DNA of 64,000 bases from Burkholderia pyrrocinia (lineage in GTDB: Bacteria > Pseudomonadota > Gammaproteobacteria > Burkholderiales > Burkholderiaceae). The DNA lies in NCBI RefSeq assembly GCF_001028665.1, contig NZ_CP011503.1, positions 2,232,001 through 2,296,000 on the forward strand, given 5' to 3'. The position numbers were made by a program, and so were the translations under genes. Below the pieces are notes generated by a model, which saw nothing but the letters and a program-made list of their open reading frames with translations, did not search any database and was not told the origin of the DNA. Position 1 is the first letter of the stretch, and each line of letters opens with the position of its first letter. Positions 7,144-15,600 of this stretch are shown here, in pieces.

Positions 7144-8010
7144 ATGCCGTTCCCCGATTCCGCCGACTCCACCGTTGCCGCCGCGCAGCTTCCCGCCGAT
7201 CTCGTCGCTGCCGCCGTTGATGCGCTCGCGCGCGCCGACGCGTTGCTCGTGACGGCCGGCGCGGGCATCGGCGTCGATTCCGGGCTGCCCGATTTCCGCG
7301 GTACCGACGGCTTCTGGCGCGCGTATCCGGCGCTGCGCCACGAGCGTTTCGAATTCCACGAGATCGCGTCGCCGCACGCGTTCCGTGCGCGTGCGCCACT
7401 CGCGTGGGGGTTCTACGGGCACCGTCTCGCGCTCTACCGCGCGACGGTGCCGCACGCGGGTTTCGCGATCCTGCGCCGCTGGATCGACGCGATGCCGAAC
7501 GGCGGCTTCGTGCTGACGAGCAACGTCGACGGCCAGTTCCAGAAAGCCGGTTTCGATCCGGCGCGAATCGTCGAGATCCACGGCTCGATTCATGCGATGC
7601 AGTGCCTGCGGCCGTGCTCGGATGACACGTGGGATGCGGCACCGTTCGTGCCGGACGTCGACGAAGCCACCTGCCGGCTGGTCGGCGAAGCGCCGCGCTG
7701 CCCGCACTGCGGCGGCCTCGCGCGGCCGAACATCCTGATGTTCGGCGACACCGGCTGGCTCGGGGCGCGCTACGACGCGCAGGAACGCGCGCTGGAAGAC
7801 TGGATCGTGCAGGCCGGGCGCGTCGCCGTGGTCGAGATCGGCGCGGGCACCGCGATTCCGACCGTGCGCCTGCTGAGCGAACGGCTGGGCGCCGACGTCA
7901 TCCGCATCAACACGCGAGAGGCCCATGCGCGCCGTGCGGACGTGATCGGATTGAAGGGCGGTGCGCTGGCGACGCTGACTGCGCTCGACGCAGCCTGGCA
8001 GCACGCGTAA
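7144..8010 (+). CDS. SIR2-family NAD-dependent protein deacylase (divergent sirtuin)
   Basis: A 288-residue Rossmann-fold sirtuin. The NAD-binding motif is TAGAGIGVDSGLPDFRG (37-53), with Gly where classical sirtuins have Ser in GAGIS. The TQNID motif is replaced by TSNVDGQFQKAG (125-136). The catalytic histidine is His146 in EIHGSIH. A structural zinc site is suggested by C154/C158 and C186/C189, the first pair spaced Cx3C instead of the usual CxxC. EIGAGTAIPTV (231-241) replaces the late GTS motif. Expected activity is removal of acyl groups from lysines with NAD consumption. It stands alone, with an upstream palindrome. Confidence 0.85.
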   Translation: MPFPDSADSTVAAAQLPADLVAAAVDALARADALLVTAGAGIGVDSGLPDFRGTDGFWRAYPALRHERFEFHEIASPHAFRARAPLAWGFYGHRLALYRATVPHAGFAILRRWIDAMPNGGFVLTSNVDGQFQKAGFDPARIVEIHGSIHAMQCLRPCSDDTWDAAPFVPDVDEATCRLVGEAPRCPHCGGLARPNILMFGDTGWLGARYDAQERALEDWIVQAGRVAVVEIGAGTAIPTVRLLSERLGADVIRINTREAHARRADVIGLKGGALATLTALDAAWQHA

Positions 8011-8198
8011 GCGTGCCGGAGGCCGAGTGAACGGGCGGGCGTCGCACCTGCCGTCGTCGTTGCAGCGGCGCGGCGAATCCGCATACAGTTCAGCTTGTAC
8101 CGCCCGTGCACGCGCCGCGCGCGCCCTGGAACGGGCATAGCCCCGGGCAATCGGGGGCCGACGGCTGAACCCAGCTGCATCATCGACCGGGAGTGCCC

Positions 8199-8585
8199 TT
8201 GTTCTATTCGATCGTCGCGATCTTCGTCGGCGCCGGGCTCGGCGCGTTGCTGCGCTGGTTCCTGAGCCTCGCGCTCAACGAATTCTTTCCCGCCGTGCCG
8301 CTCGGCACGCTCGCCTCGAACCTGATCGGCGGCTACGTGATCGGCATTGCCGCCGTCGTGTTCACGGCCCGCGTCGGGCTGCCGCCCGAGTGGCGGCTGT
8401 TCGTGATCACGGGCTTCCTCGGCGGCCTCACGACGTTCTCGACCTATTCGGTCGAAGTGATGACCCACGCGCTCGAGGGCGAATTCGGATGGGCGTTTGC
8501 GGTGGCTGCCCTACACTTGACTGGATCGTTCGCGCTGACGGCGCTCGGCATGTGGACCGCGCGCGCGTGGCTCGCGGCGGCCTGA
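8199..8585 (+). CDS. crcB: CrcB/Fluc fluoride ion channel
   Basis: A 128-residue, four-helix membrane protein. Signatures are [13 protein letters not shown] near the N-terminus, [15 protein letters not shown] with the pore Asn, and [16 protein letters not shown] with the phenylalanine-box region of dual-topology Fluc channels that expel fluoride. A TTG start at 8199 is preferred: GGGAG at 8188-8192 is well spaced for it, whereas it directly abuts the in-frame GTG at 8193. The downstream DUF190 gene is a frequent CrcB partner. I could not fit a fluoride riboswitch to the upstream region. Confidence 0.9.
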   Translation: MFYSIVAIFVGAGLGALLRWFLSLALNEFFPAVPLGTLASNLIGGYVIGIAAVVFTARVGLPPEWRLFVITGFLGGLTTFSTYSVEVMTHALEGEFGWAFAVAALHLTGSFALTALGMWTARAWLAAA

Positions 8586-8608
8586 GCGGGCCGCCATCGG
8601 AGGGAGCG

Positions 8609-8959
8609 ATGGACAGGATCTTCTTGCGCTTCTACCTGCACGAGCAGCACCGGCTGCACTGGAAGCCGCTGTGGGAATGGCTGCTGGAGGAGGCGAACCG
8701 GATGGGCGTCGCGGGTGGTTCCGCGTTTCGCGCGATGGCCGGCTTCGGCCAGCATCGCGTGCTGCACGAGGACCGCTTTTTCGAACTGCAGGGTTCGCTC
8801 GCGATCGAGGTCGAATTCATCGTCACCGAGGACGAAGCGCAACGTTTGCTCGAACGGCTGTCGCACGAGAAAGTGCGCGTGTGCTACGCGATGATTCCGG
8901 CGCGCTTCGGCGTGATCGACACGCTTGGCGCACCGCCGGCGCAGGGGCCGGCGGCATAG
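8609..8959 (+). CDS. DUF190 family protein
   Basis: A 116-residue protein beginning MDRIFLRFYLHEQHRLHWKP and containing GVAGGSAFRAMAGFG, the DUF190 pattern. The fold is a GlnB-like small alpha/beta domain. It lies 23 bp after crcB behind a GGAGGGAG ribosome binding site, so the two are almost certainly co-transcribed. DUF190 proteins are repeatedly found beside crcB, suggesting a role in fluoride homeostasis, possibly as a regulator of the channel. Its biochemical function is not established. Confidence 0.85.
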   Translation: MDRIFLRFYLHEQHRLHWKPLWEWLLEEANRMGVAGGSAFRAMAGFGQHRVLHEDRFFELQGSLAIEVEFIVTEDEAQRLLERLSHEKVRVCYAMIPARFGVIDTLGAPPAQGPAA

Positions 8960-8991
8960 GGCCTGTTTCCGTGATTGGCGTGAACAGGCCC
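8959..8991. terminator. Hairpin between convergent genes, possible bidirectional terminator
   Basis: GGGCCTGTT (8959-8967) pairs perfectly with AACAGGCCC (8983-8991) around a 15-nt loop. It separates the rightward DUF190 gene from the leftward yggT gene. No U-run follows on either strand, so termination is only plausible. Confidence 0.4.
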
Positions 8992-8998
8992 AGGGGCG

Positions 8999-9571
8999 TC
9001 AGATGCCGAACATCGTCAGCGACACGGCGGCGCGCGTGACGATCATCAGCAGCACCTGCACGATCACGAACAGCAGGATCGGCGACAGGTCGATGCCGCC
9101 GAGGTTCGGGATGATGCGGCGCAGCGGGTTCAGGAACGGCGCGGTGAGCTGGAAGAGGATCGGCATCGCCGGCGAGCGCGGGTTGAGCCACGACAGCAGC
9201 GCCATCAGGATCGTCATCCAGATCACGAGGTTGAGCGCCCACTTCACGACGGTGAGCAGCGCGACCACGACGAGCGTCGGGATCGCCGCGGCCGGATCGA
9301 AGCCGGCCATCACGACCATCAGCACGACGTAGACGAGCGCGGTCAGCAGCGCGGCGACGACGCTGGCCCAGTCGATGCCGCGCACGCCCGCGATCACGCG
9401 GCGCAGCGGCAGCACGAGCCAGTTGGTCGCCTGCAGCACGGCCTGCGTGACGGGGTTGTACGGCGGCACGCGGACGGCCTGCATCCAGACGCGCAGGATC
9501 AGCGCGGCGCCGAACAGCGTGAAGACGGTATTGAGCAGAAAACGGGCGATCTCGCCGAACATCGTTGGCAT
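8999..9571 (-). CDS. yggT: YggT family membrane protein
   Basis: A 190-residue inner-membrane protein with two repeats of the YGGT domain. In each, two hydrophobic helices flank a conserved segment: NPVTQAVLQATNWLVLPLRR in the first copy and FQLTAPFLNPLRRIIPNLGG in the second. The family is linked to cell-shape, division and osmotic functions in several bacteria, but no biochemical activity is settled. It is 66 bp downstream of the DUF2520 gene on the same strand, so the two probably form an operon. Confidence 0.88.
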   Translation of the reverse strand: MPTMFGEIARFLLNTVFTLFGAALILRVWMQAVRVPPYNPVTQAVLQATNWLVLPLRRVIAGVRGIDWASVVAALLTALVYVVLMVVMAGFDPAAAIPTLVVVALLTVVKWALNLVIWMTILMALLSWLNPRSPAMPILFQLTAPFLNPLRRIIPNLGGIDLSPILLFVIVQVLLMIVTRAAVSLTMFGI

Positions 9572-9637
9572 CCTTTTTATACGGTCAGTAGCGTGCGGCC
9601 GCCAACGCCGGATGGCGGCGCATCGGCCGACACCTTA

Positions 9638-10567
9638 TCACGCCTCGTCTCGCGACGGGGAGGGGGGCGCGGCCGTGCGCGCGAGCGACGTTTCGACGGC
9701 TTCGGCGAGCGCCGGCAGCGACGCCGGCGGCACGGCGCGCTTCGCCGCGAGCGCGACCGCGCGGCGCGTCATCAACGCGTACAGCGTCGCGTGATCGCCG
9801 CCGCGCGCTTCGAGCAGCGCGAGCTGGCGTTCGACGATGCCCGTATCGCCGCGCGACACGGGGCCGGCGAGCGCGTTCGCGAGCCCCTTGTCGCGCGCGG
9901 TCTCGATCGTGCCGGCGAGCATCGGCAGCAGCGCGCGCAGCGCGGCTTCCTCGTCGAAACCGAGGCCGCGCCACAGCTCGACCGCTTCCGACAGCCCGCA
10001 CAGCGCGAAGCTCGCCGCGTAGTGCGCGGCCGCGTGATAGAGCATCCGGCCGCCGGCCGGAATCGACAGCGGATGGCAGCCGAGTGCGGCAGCAAGTCGC
10101 ATCAGCGTCGCATGCAGCGCGCCGTCGGCTTCGATCGTGACCGAGCAGCCGTCGATGCGGGCAAGGTCCGCGTCGGTGCCGCCGAACAGGTAGAGCGGAT
10201 GGAAGCCGCCGGTGGCCGCGCCTTGCCGTTTCGCCGGATCGAGCAGCGCGACGGCCGACGCGCCGCTGCAGTGGACGACCGCCTGACTGGCGGCGCGCGA
10301 TGCATCGAAGCGGAGTGCCGCGGCGGTCGACGCGAGATGGTCGTCGGGGACCGTCAGGAGGATCAGGTCGGCGGCGTCGGCGACCTGCTGCGGCGTGTCG
10401 ACCGCCTGGCAGCCGTCGATGCGCGCGGCGAGGGCCGCGGCCGATTCGGGCGTGCGGCTCGCGATCGCGACGACGGGAAAGCCGGCCTGCGCGAAGCGCT
10501 GTGCGACGCAGCGCGCGAGGCGGCCGGCGCCGATGAAGCCGAGACGGGGTGTGTCGGGGAGGGACAT
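9638..10567 (-). CDS. Rossmann-like / DUF2520 NAD(P)-binding protein
   Basis: A 309-residue protein with an N-terminal Rossmann fold, RLGFIGAGRLARCVAQRF (residues 8-25), followed by IASRTPESAAALA and LTVPDDHLAS. The second half is a helical DUF2520 domain with HYAASFALCGLSEAVELW, resembling the dimerisation domain of pyrroline-5-carboxylate and ketopantoate reductases. The architecture predicts an NAD(P)-dependent dehydrogenase, but the substrate is unknown. It precedes yggT on the same strand. Confidence 0.85.
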   Translation of the reverse strand: MSLPDTPRLGFIGAGRLARCVAQRFAQAGFPVVAIASRTPESAAALAARIDGCQAVDTPQQVADAADLILLTVPDDHLASTAAALRFDASRAASQAVVHCSGASAVALLDPAKRQGAATGGFHPLYLFGGTDADLARIDGCSVTIEADGALHATLMRLAAALGCHPLSIPAGGRMLYHAAAHYAASFALCGLSEAVELWRGLGFDEEAALRALLPMLAGTIETARDKGLANALAGPVSRGDTGIVERQLALLEARGGDHATLYALMTRRAVALAAKRAVPPASLPALAEAVETSLARTAAPPSPSRDEA

Positions 10568-11082
10568 GGCAGCGGACGTAAGCGAAAACGAGGCAGCCGC
10601 CAGTATCGCAGGAATAAAAGCACGGCCGCGGAAGGTCGATTTCCGCGCGCACGCATGTCGTCATTACCGGTATGCGGTGCGATCCACACGCGCATTTGCG
10701 CCGGGCAATGCGGTCGAATCGCGATCGTCGAATCCGACCCCGAAACGCATTGCGCGGGCGTCGGTCTTGAATTGTCGGTGTCCTGTTTCAAATTTGTAAT
10801 CGTTCATTACGTACGCGTGCCCGCCGTGCATGCCATATCCGGTAAGACTGACCGGCCGTCGCGTGGCGACCCGACTCGTCGGACGGAATCGCGCGACCTG
10901 CAAGGGTCGCCGCAGGCTCCGGAAGCCACGCCGCACGGCGGCTCCGGCCGCGTGCGATTGCAATTTGCAACAAATGCGAAACACGCGAGGGGCGGGTTTT
11001 CGCTACATTGCTTCCATGCGACGTGCATGCCCGCCGTTGCCGACAGGAGCGCATAAAATACCGCTCCAGCAGGAGAATCGAA
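10568..11082. other. 515-bp intergenic region with no convincing gene
   Basis: It separates the leftward DUF2520 gene from the rightward Tyr/Pro-rich gene. Several AT-rich patches occur (around 10788-10812 and 10970-11010). TACATT at 11004-11009 and TAAAAT at 11054-11059 could be -10 boxes, but neither has a recognisable -35 at proper distance. AGGAG at 11071-11075 is the ribosome binding site of the next gene. No tRNA, riboswitch or clear small reading frame was found. Confidence 0.5.
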
Positions 11083-11397
11083 GTGAAAAAGCTCATTCCG
11101 TTCATCGCCGCCGCCGCGCTGGGCCTGGGTGCCGCAAGCGCCGCACAGGCTCACGTGTCGATCGGGGTCGGCATCGGTATCCCGGTCGCGCCCGCGTATC
11201 CCGTTTATGCACCGCCGCCGCCCGTGTACTACGCGCCGCCGCCTCCGCCCGTCTACTACGCACCGGCACCGGCCTACTATGCGCCGCCGCCCGCGGTGGT
11301 CGTCGGCGGCTATGGCGGTTACGGCGGTTACTACGGTCGTCCGTACTGGCGTCACGGTTACGGCGGCTGGGGCCATCACGGCTACTGGCGTCGCTGA
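11083..11397 (+). CDS. Small secreted Tyr/Pro- and Gly/Tyr-rich protein
   Basis: A 104-residue protein from a GTG start at 11083, chosen because AGGAG (11071-11075) precedes it by 7 bp and it opens a clean signal peptide, KKLIPFIAAAALGLGAASAA, with cleavage expected after AQA. The mature part is low complexity: repeated YYAPPPP-type units (about residues 40-75), then a Gly/Tyr/His tail such as GGYGGYGGYYG. It has no catalytic motif and is probably a periplasmic or surface protein. Similar small Pro/Tyr-rich proteins are common in Burkholderia and are mostly unnamed. A strong terminator follows. Confidence 0.72.
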   Translation: MKKLIPFIAAAALGLGAASAAQAHVSIGVGIGIPVAPAYPVYAPPPPVYYAPPPPPVYYAPAPAYYAPPPAVVVGGYGGYGGYYGRPYWRHGYGGWGHHGYWRR

Positions 11398-11427
11398 TTC
11401 GTCCCGCGCGGCCTGACCGCGCGTGGC

Positions 11428-11468
11428 AAAACGGCGCAACGTCCCGCGAGGGGCGCTGCGCCGTTTTT
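11428..11468 (+). terminator. Rho-independent terminator
   Basis: AACGGCGCA pairs with TGCGCCGTT and is followed by T5. It ends the transcript of the Tyr/Pro-rich gene and sits before the convergent LysE gene. Confidence 0.8.
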
Positions 11469-11514
11469 CATTGGGGCCGTCGCTCGGCGCGCGGCCCGCG
11501 CGGGTCGGCTTCGC

Positions 11515-12183
11515 TTACACCGCGTGCGCGATCAGGTCGCGGTAGCCGCCGACGATCACGCTGTACGAGAAATACGCGAACAGCAGCGCCGACGCGATGT
11601 GGCACGCCCGCATCAGCCCGGCGCCCGCGCGCTTGCGGCCGTGGCTCGCGAGCGTGCACATGAAGAGTGTCCACGCGAGGCCGCCGAGGAAGAAGCCCGA
11701 CAGGAACACCGACGCGGTGGCCGGCGTGGTCGCGCCGGCTTTCGCGATCAGCGCGCCGCCGACCGCCGCGAACCACAGGATCGCGCTCGGCGACGACATT
11801 GCGAGCAGCATCCCGCGCAGGAAACTGCGCCGCGCGCTCGCCCGCGGCGGCGGGGCATCGTCCGCGTCGTCATCTTCCGCCCTGGCCGGCGCCAGCGCTT
11901 CGCGCGCCATCTTCCACGTGAGGAACAGCAGCACGGCGCCGCCGCCGATCCACACGATCCAGCGCACGGCCTCGAACTGCAGCAGCACGGCCATCCCCGC
12001 GAGCGCGAGCGCCGCATAGAGGAGGTCGCCGACGCACGAGCCGACGCCGAGCCAGAAGCCCGGCCGGAAGCCGTGCGACAGCGTCAGCGACAGCATCGCG
12101 ACGTTCACGAGGCCGATGTCGAGACACAGCGACAGCGACAGAAAGAAACCGTCGGACAGCATCGAGGCGGGGGGGAAGCTCAT
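11515..12183 (-). CDS. LysE/RhtB family amino-acid exporter
   Basis: A 222-residue inner-membrane protein with six predicted helices. The N-terminus FFLSLSLCLDIGLVNVAMLS followed by LTLSHGFRPGFWLGVGSCVG is a variant of the LysE family start. AMSSPSAILWFAAVGGAL is the conserved PxxxLF-like element in the second half. An acidic cytoplasmic loop, AEDDDADDAPPP, separates the halves. Expected function is export of amino acids or derivatives. It lies 58 bp downstream of ubiD on the same strand and may be co-transcribed with it. Confidence 0.87.
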   Translation of the reverse strand: MSFPPASMLSDGFFLSLSLCLDIGLVNVAMLSLTLSHGFRPGFWLGVGSCVGDLLYAALALAGMAVLLQFEAVRWIVWIGGGAVLLFLTWKMAREALAPARAEDDDADDAPPPRASARRSFLRGMLLAMSSPSAILWFAAVGGALIAKAGATTPATASVFLSGFFLGGLAWTLFMCTLASHGRKRAGAGLMRACHIASALLFAYFSYSVIVGGYRDLIAHAV

Positions 12184-12241
12184 CTTCGTCGTTCGTGTGG
12201 TGGGTGCGATGCACGGGCCGGCGGGCGCCGGCCGTTCGGCC

Positions 12242-13798
12242 TCAGAGTCCGATCTCCTGCCAGAGCCGGTCGACGCGCGCCTTCACGGCCGCATCCATCT
12301 CGATCGGGCGGCCCCATTCGCGGTTCGTCTCGCCGGGCCACTTGTTGGTCGCGTCGAGCCCCATCTTCGAGCCGAGACCGGCGACCGGCGACGCGAAGTC
12401 GAGATAGTCGATCGGCGTGCTGTCGACCATCACCGTGTCGCGCACGGGGTCGACGCGCGTCGTGATCGCCCAGATCACTTCCTTCCAGTCGCGGATATTC
12501 ACGTCCTCGTCGACGACCACGATGAACTTCGTATACATGAACTGCCGCAGGAAGCTCCACACGCCGAACATCACGCGCTTCGCGTGACCCGCGTAGCTCT
12601 TCTTCATCTGGACGATGGCCATCCGGTAGCTGCAGCCTTCAGGCGGCAGGTAGAAGTCGGTGATCTCCGTGAACTGCTTCTGCAGCAGCGGCACGAACAC
12701 CTCGTTGAGCGCGACGCCGAGCACCGCGGGCTCGTCGGGCGGTTTGCCCGTGTAGGTCGAGTGGTAGATCGCGTCGCGCCGCATCGTGATGCGCTCGACC
12801 GTGAATACCGGGAACCACTCCTGCTCGTTGTAATAGCCGGTGTGGTCGCCGTACGGCCCTTCGAGCGCGTGCTCGTACGCGGCGGACGCGTTGCCGGCCG
12901 GACGCGGCGGCGCGCCGGCAGGAGCGGGGGTAGGGGTGCCGTCCTGCGGATGGATGAAGCCTTCGAGCACGATCTCGGCGCGCGCGGGCACCTGCAGCGT
13001 GTCGACGCCGGGCGTCAGGCACTTCGCGAGTTCCGTGCGGCTGCCGCGCAGCAGGCCGGCGAACTGGTATTCGGACAGCGAATCGGGCACGGGCGTCACC
13101 GCGCCGAGCGTCGTGGCCGGATCGGCGCCGAGCACGACCGCGACCGGATACGGCTTGCCGGGGTTCTGCAGCGCGAATTCGCGGAAGTCGAGCGCGCCGC
13201 CGCGATGCGCGAGCCAGCGCATGATCAGCTTGTTGCGGCCGATCAGCTGCTGGCGGTAGATGCCGAGGTTCTGGCGCGACTTGTTCGGCCCGCGCGTGAC
13301 CGTCAGGCCCCACGTGACGAGCGGCCCCGCATCGCCGGGCCAGCAGGTCTGGATCGGCAGCTTGTTCAGGTCGACGTCGGCGCCTTCCCAGACGATCTCC
13401 TGGCATGGCGGCGACGACACCGACTTCGGCGCCATGTCCCACACGGCCTTCGCGAGCGACAGCAGCTTGCCGGCGTCCTTCAGGCTCTTCGGCGGGTCGG
13501 GTTCCTTCAGCGCGGACAGCAGGCGCCCGAGATCGCGCAGCGAACCGAGCGCGGCGTCGTCGCCCGCATCGACGCCCATCCCGAGCGCGACGCGGCGCGG
13601 CGTGCCGAACAGGTTGCCGAGCACGGGAAACGCATGGCCGGGCGGCGCGTTGAACAGCAGCGCAGGGCCGCCGGCGCGCAGCACGCGGTCGCACAGCTCG
13701 GTCATTTCGAGCACGGGCGACACGGGTTGCGTGACGCGCTGCAGTTCGCCGAGCGCTTCGAGGCGCTGGATGAAATCGCGTAAGTCTTTGTATTTCAT
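12242..13798 (-). CDS. ubiD: UbiD 3-polyprenyl-4-hydroxybenzoate decarboxylase
   Basis: A 518-residue prenylated-FMN-dependent decarboxylase for ubiquinone synthesis, near the family's usual length of 490-500. Diagnostic segments are [39 protein letters not shown] and [20 protein letters not shown], which carry the cofactor- and metal-binding and catalytic Glu/Arg residues. Compared with the E. coli enzyme there is an inserted Pro/Ala-rich loop (about residues 282-305) between HPQDG and AYEHALEGP. The activity needs prFMN from UbiX, not found in this window. The start at 13798 matches the family N-terminus. Confidence 0.95.
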   Translation of the reverse strand: MKYKDLRDFIQRLEALGELQRVTQPVSPVLEMTELCDRVLRAGGPALLFNAPPGHAFPVLGNLFGTPRRVALGMGVDAGDDAALGSLRDLGRLLSALKEPDPPKSLKDAGKLLSLAKAVWDMAPKSVSSPPCQEIVWEGADVDLNKLPIQTCWPGDAGPLVTWGLTVTRGPNKSRQNLGIYRQQLIGRNKLIMRWLAHRGGALDFREFALQNPGKPYPVAVVLGADPATTLGAVTPVPDSLSEYQFAGLLRGSRTELAKCLTPGVDTLQVPARAEIVLEGFIHPQDGTPTPAPAGAPPRPAGNASAAYEHALEGPYGDHTGYYNEQEWFPVFTVERITMRRDAIYHSTYTGKPPDEPAVLGVALNEVFVPLLQKQFTEITDFYLPPEGCSYRMAIVQMKKSYAGHAKRVMFGVWSFLRQFMYTKFIVVVDEDVNIRDWKEVIWAITTRVDPVRDTVMVDSTPIDYLDFASPVAGLGSKMGLDATNKWPGETNREWGRPIEMDAAVKARVDRLWQEIGL

Positions 13799-14000
13799 GA
13801 AGAAGGTCCGGGCCGCCCGCAGGGCGGGCGACGGTGGGCGGGCGCAGCGGCCGGCTGCGGCCCCGAATCGACCGACGATTTTACCCGGCCCGCCGCGTGG
13901 ACGCCCGGCCGAGAAAAAAGTCGACCGCGCGCAAACCCCCTACGGCACGGGGCCTCCGATCTGAAGGTCGGTTTTAAATTACTTTTTGTTATAATTTCGA

Positions 14001-14040
14001 GGTTTTATAGTGTTGACGATCTATAAAACCCTGCTAGAAT
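14001..14040 (+). promoter_or_regulatory. Palindromic sigma-70 promoter: 10-bp inverted repeats around the -35 box
   Basis: GGTTTTATAG (14001-14010) and CTATAAAACC (14021-14030) are perfect inverted repeats separated by exactly 10 bp. The spacer contains the -35 TTGACG (14013-14018). After a 16-bp spacer comes the -10 TAGAAT (14035-14040), giving a start near 14047. A second AT-rich box, TATAAT, lies at 13990-13995. A regulator bound to the dyad would cover the -35 and most of the spacer, predicting repression. The regulator is unknown. Confidence 0.65.
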
Positions 14041-14046
14041 CCGCTC

Positions 14047-14186
14047 ACATTGGCTGCAGGGTAAAAGGCTTCGAGCCGCCAATCACCGATCTTTGACGCA
14101 GCGCGTCACCGTCCGCCGAATCCTGCACGGCGTATTCGACGGCCTTAGTCGTAGTCCCAGCCAGCGCTACCAGACGCTGGTTTTTT
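14047..14186 (+). ncRNA. Candidate small RNA or attenuated leader upstream of the lytic transglycosylase
   Basis: About 140 nt run from a near-consensus promoter (-10 at 14035-14040) to a terminator-like hairpin with T6. The RNA can form ATTGGC/GCCAAT (14049-14054 with 14077-14082) enclosing GGCT-TCG-AGCC. It can also form TGACGC/GCGTCA and the final CCAGCG/CGCTGG stem. No reading frame with a ribosome binding site was found inside. It is either a free-standing small RNA or a leader whose terminator attenuates the downstream gene at 14395. I could not match it to 6S RNA or a known riboswitch. Confidence 0.45.
14159..14186 (+). terminator. Intrinsic terminator/attenuator inside the long leader
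   Basis: CCAGCG (14161-14166) pairs with CGCTGG (14175-14180) over an 8-nt loop, directly followed by six T residues (14181-14186). It lies about 210 bp before the next start codon. A second imperfect hairpin, CGTGC/GCACG followed by T4, occurs at 14306-14336, and a perfect 7-bp stem AACGGTA/TACCGTT at 14259-14276. Confidence 0.55.
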
Positions 14187-14394
14187 GCGTGGGTGCCACC
14201 GCGTATGCCCGTCTCGCCCACTGTGCGAAGGCGCCGGCCCTCTTACACCGTGGCCTCGAACGGTACTTATACCGTTTCCCCGATGCTTGCACGTCCCAAC
14301 CAAGGCGTGCGGCATCGTGATTCCGCGGCACGTTTTCTGTCTCGCCATCGAGCTGAGCGAGCCGCACGAGTCATGTTCATGGGAGATGATCTGA

Positions 14395-15504
14395 ATGAAC
14401 GCTTGGTTATCGTGGCGTCCCACTGAGCAGCATGCGCAAATCGTGCGCAACATGCTGCGTCGCGGGACGCGTGTCAGTCACCATCTATTCAGCGTTGTCG
14501 GCTGTCTCGCTGTCGCGGTTGCACTTGCACTGTGGCTGCTGCCAACCGTACGCGGCACGCTTGCCGCGAAGCTGATGCCGGTCGTATCCGCGGCCGTGCA
14601 GGCCGGGCCGGCCCGTCTGCTGTCCGGTCATCCGCTGCCGAACTTTGCGCCTGCAGGCGTGCAGCCGCAGCAGCAGGAAGAGAGCCCGGAAACGGACGCG
14701 CTTGCGGTCGGCCTCGACGTCGCACCGGAAGCCGCCGCGCAGGGCGATGCGTCCGATCCGGCCCGCAACGGCCCGTCGCCGGTCGCGCTGGCCAAGCTGA
14801 TTCCGACCCAGCGGGTGGCGGCCGATGCGCGCGACGACCGTGCGCTCGCGTCGAACCGCGAACAGGCGCTCGTCGCGACCTATCTGTCGCGCCGCTACCG
14901 TGTCGCCCAGGAGCCGGTCGGCCAGCTCGTGAAGGCCGCGTTCCAGACCGGTCGTGACGTCGGCCTCGATCCGCTGCTGCTGCTGTCCGTGATGGCGATC
15001 GAGTCGGGCTTCAACCCGTACGCCGAAAGCGGCGTCGGCGCGAAGGGCCTGATGCAGGTCATGTCGAAGGTCCATTCCGACAAGTTCGAGTATTTCGGCG
15101 GCACCGATACCGCACTGCAGCCGCTCGCGAACCTCCAGGTCGGCGCGCTCGTGCTGAAGGACTGCATCGCCCGCGGCGGCTCGCTGGCGAACGGCCTGCG
15201 TCTGTACAACGGCTCGACGAACCCCGACGACACCGCATACGGTTCGAAGGTGATGGCCGAGCGCGGCCGGCTGCGCGACGTGTCGCACGGCCGCAGCGTG
15301 CCGGTCAATGCGCCGCAGGCGAAGCCGATCGTCACGGCCGCAGCCGTGACGGCGGCGGCAGGCGGTGCGAAGCGCGTGCATGCGACGCTCGAAACCGCGA
15401 CGTCGGCGAAGACGGCCGCGCCGAAGGAAACGTCGCCGCAGGACGACGCAAGCGTCGATACCGCGAAGCAATCGCACGGCGGCCATTCGGAGCTCGGCGC
15501 GTAA
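14395..15504 (+). CDS. Lytic transglycosylase, SLT domain, membrane-anchored
   Basis: A 369-residue protein with an N-terminal anchor helix (about residues 29-46, LFSVVGCLAVAVALALWLLP), a low-complexity linker, and an SLT goose-lysozyme-like domain at about 175-290. The domain carries VMAIESGFNPYAESGVGAKG with catalytic Glu in AIES, then LMQVMS and the late NLQVGALVLKDCI and GLRLYNGS motifs. It cleaves peptidoglycan glycan strands to form 1,6-anhydro-muropeptides. The Ala/Thr/Lys-rich tail has no known domain. GGAG at 14382-14385 precedes the ATG. Expression is probably governed by the unusual leader from 14001. Confidence 0.88.
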   Translation: MNAWLSWRPTEQHAQIVRNMLRRGTRVSHHLFSVVGCLAVAVALALWLLPTVRGTLAAKLMPVVSAAVQAGPARLLSGHPLPNFAPAGVQPQQQEESPETDALAVGLDVAPEAAAQGDASDPARNGPSPVALAKLIPTQRVAADARDDRALASNREQALVATYLSRRYRVAQEPVGQLVKAAFQTGRDVGLDPLLLLSVMAIESGFNPYAESGVGAKGLMQVMSKVHSDKFEYFGGTDTALQPLANLQVGALVLKDCIARGGSLANGLRLYNGSTNPDDTAYGSKVMAERGRLRDVSHGRSVPVNAPQAKPIVTAAAVTAAAGGAKRVHATLETATSAKTAAPKETSPQDDASVDTAKQSHGGHSELGA

Positions 15505-15531
15505 CGTAGCGCGCGGTTCCGGCCGGCAATG

Positions 15532-15561
15532 AAAAAGGCACCCGATCGGGTGCCTTTTTTT
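15532..15561 (+). terminator. Strong rho-independent terminator
   Basis: AAAAAGGCACCCGATC pairs with its complement ending GGGTGCCTTTTTTT, leaving a nearly loopless palindrome with T7. It ends the transglycosylase transcript. On the other strand it can also serve the convergent aminotransferase gene. Confidence 0.9.
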
Positions 15562-15600
15562 CTTGCGGTGCGCGGAACGGCCGGTGTGCGGGCCGCGACG

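Noticed and set aside
8032..8198. Fluoride riboswitch before crcB
   Set aside because: GGCAATCGGGGGCCGACGG and a later GCTGCATCATCG give a faint resemblance, but the conserved pseudoknot segments and the final GAUG-CUCCU part cannot be aligned.
14047..14186. Identification of the leader RNA as 6S RNA
   Set aside because: It is shorter than 6S RNA and does not show the long rod with a central open bubble.
14093..14320. Open frame of 75 codons in the transglycosylase leader
   Set aside because: It runs through the terminator hairpin, has no ribosome binding site and no protein-like composition.
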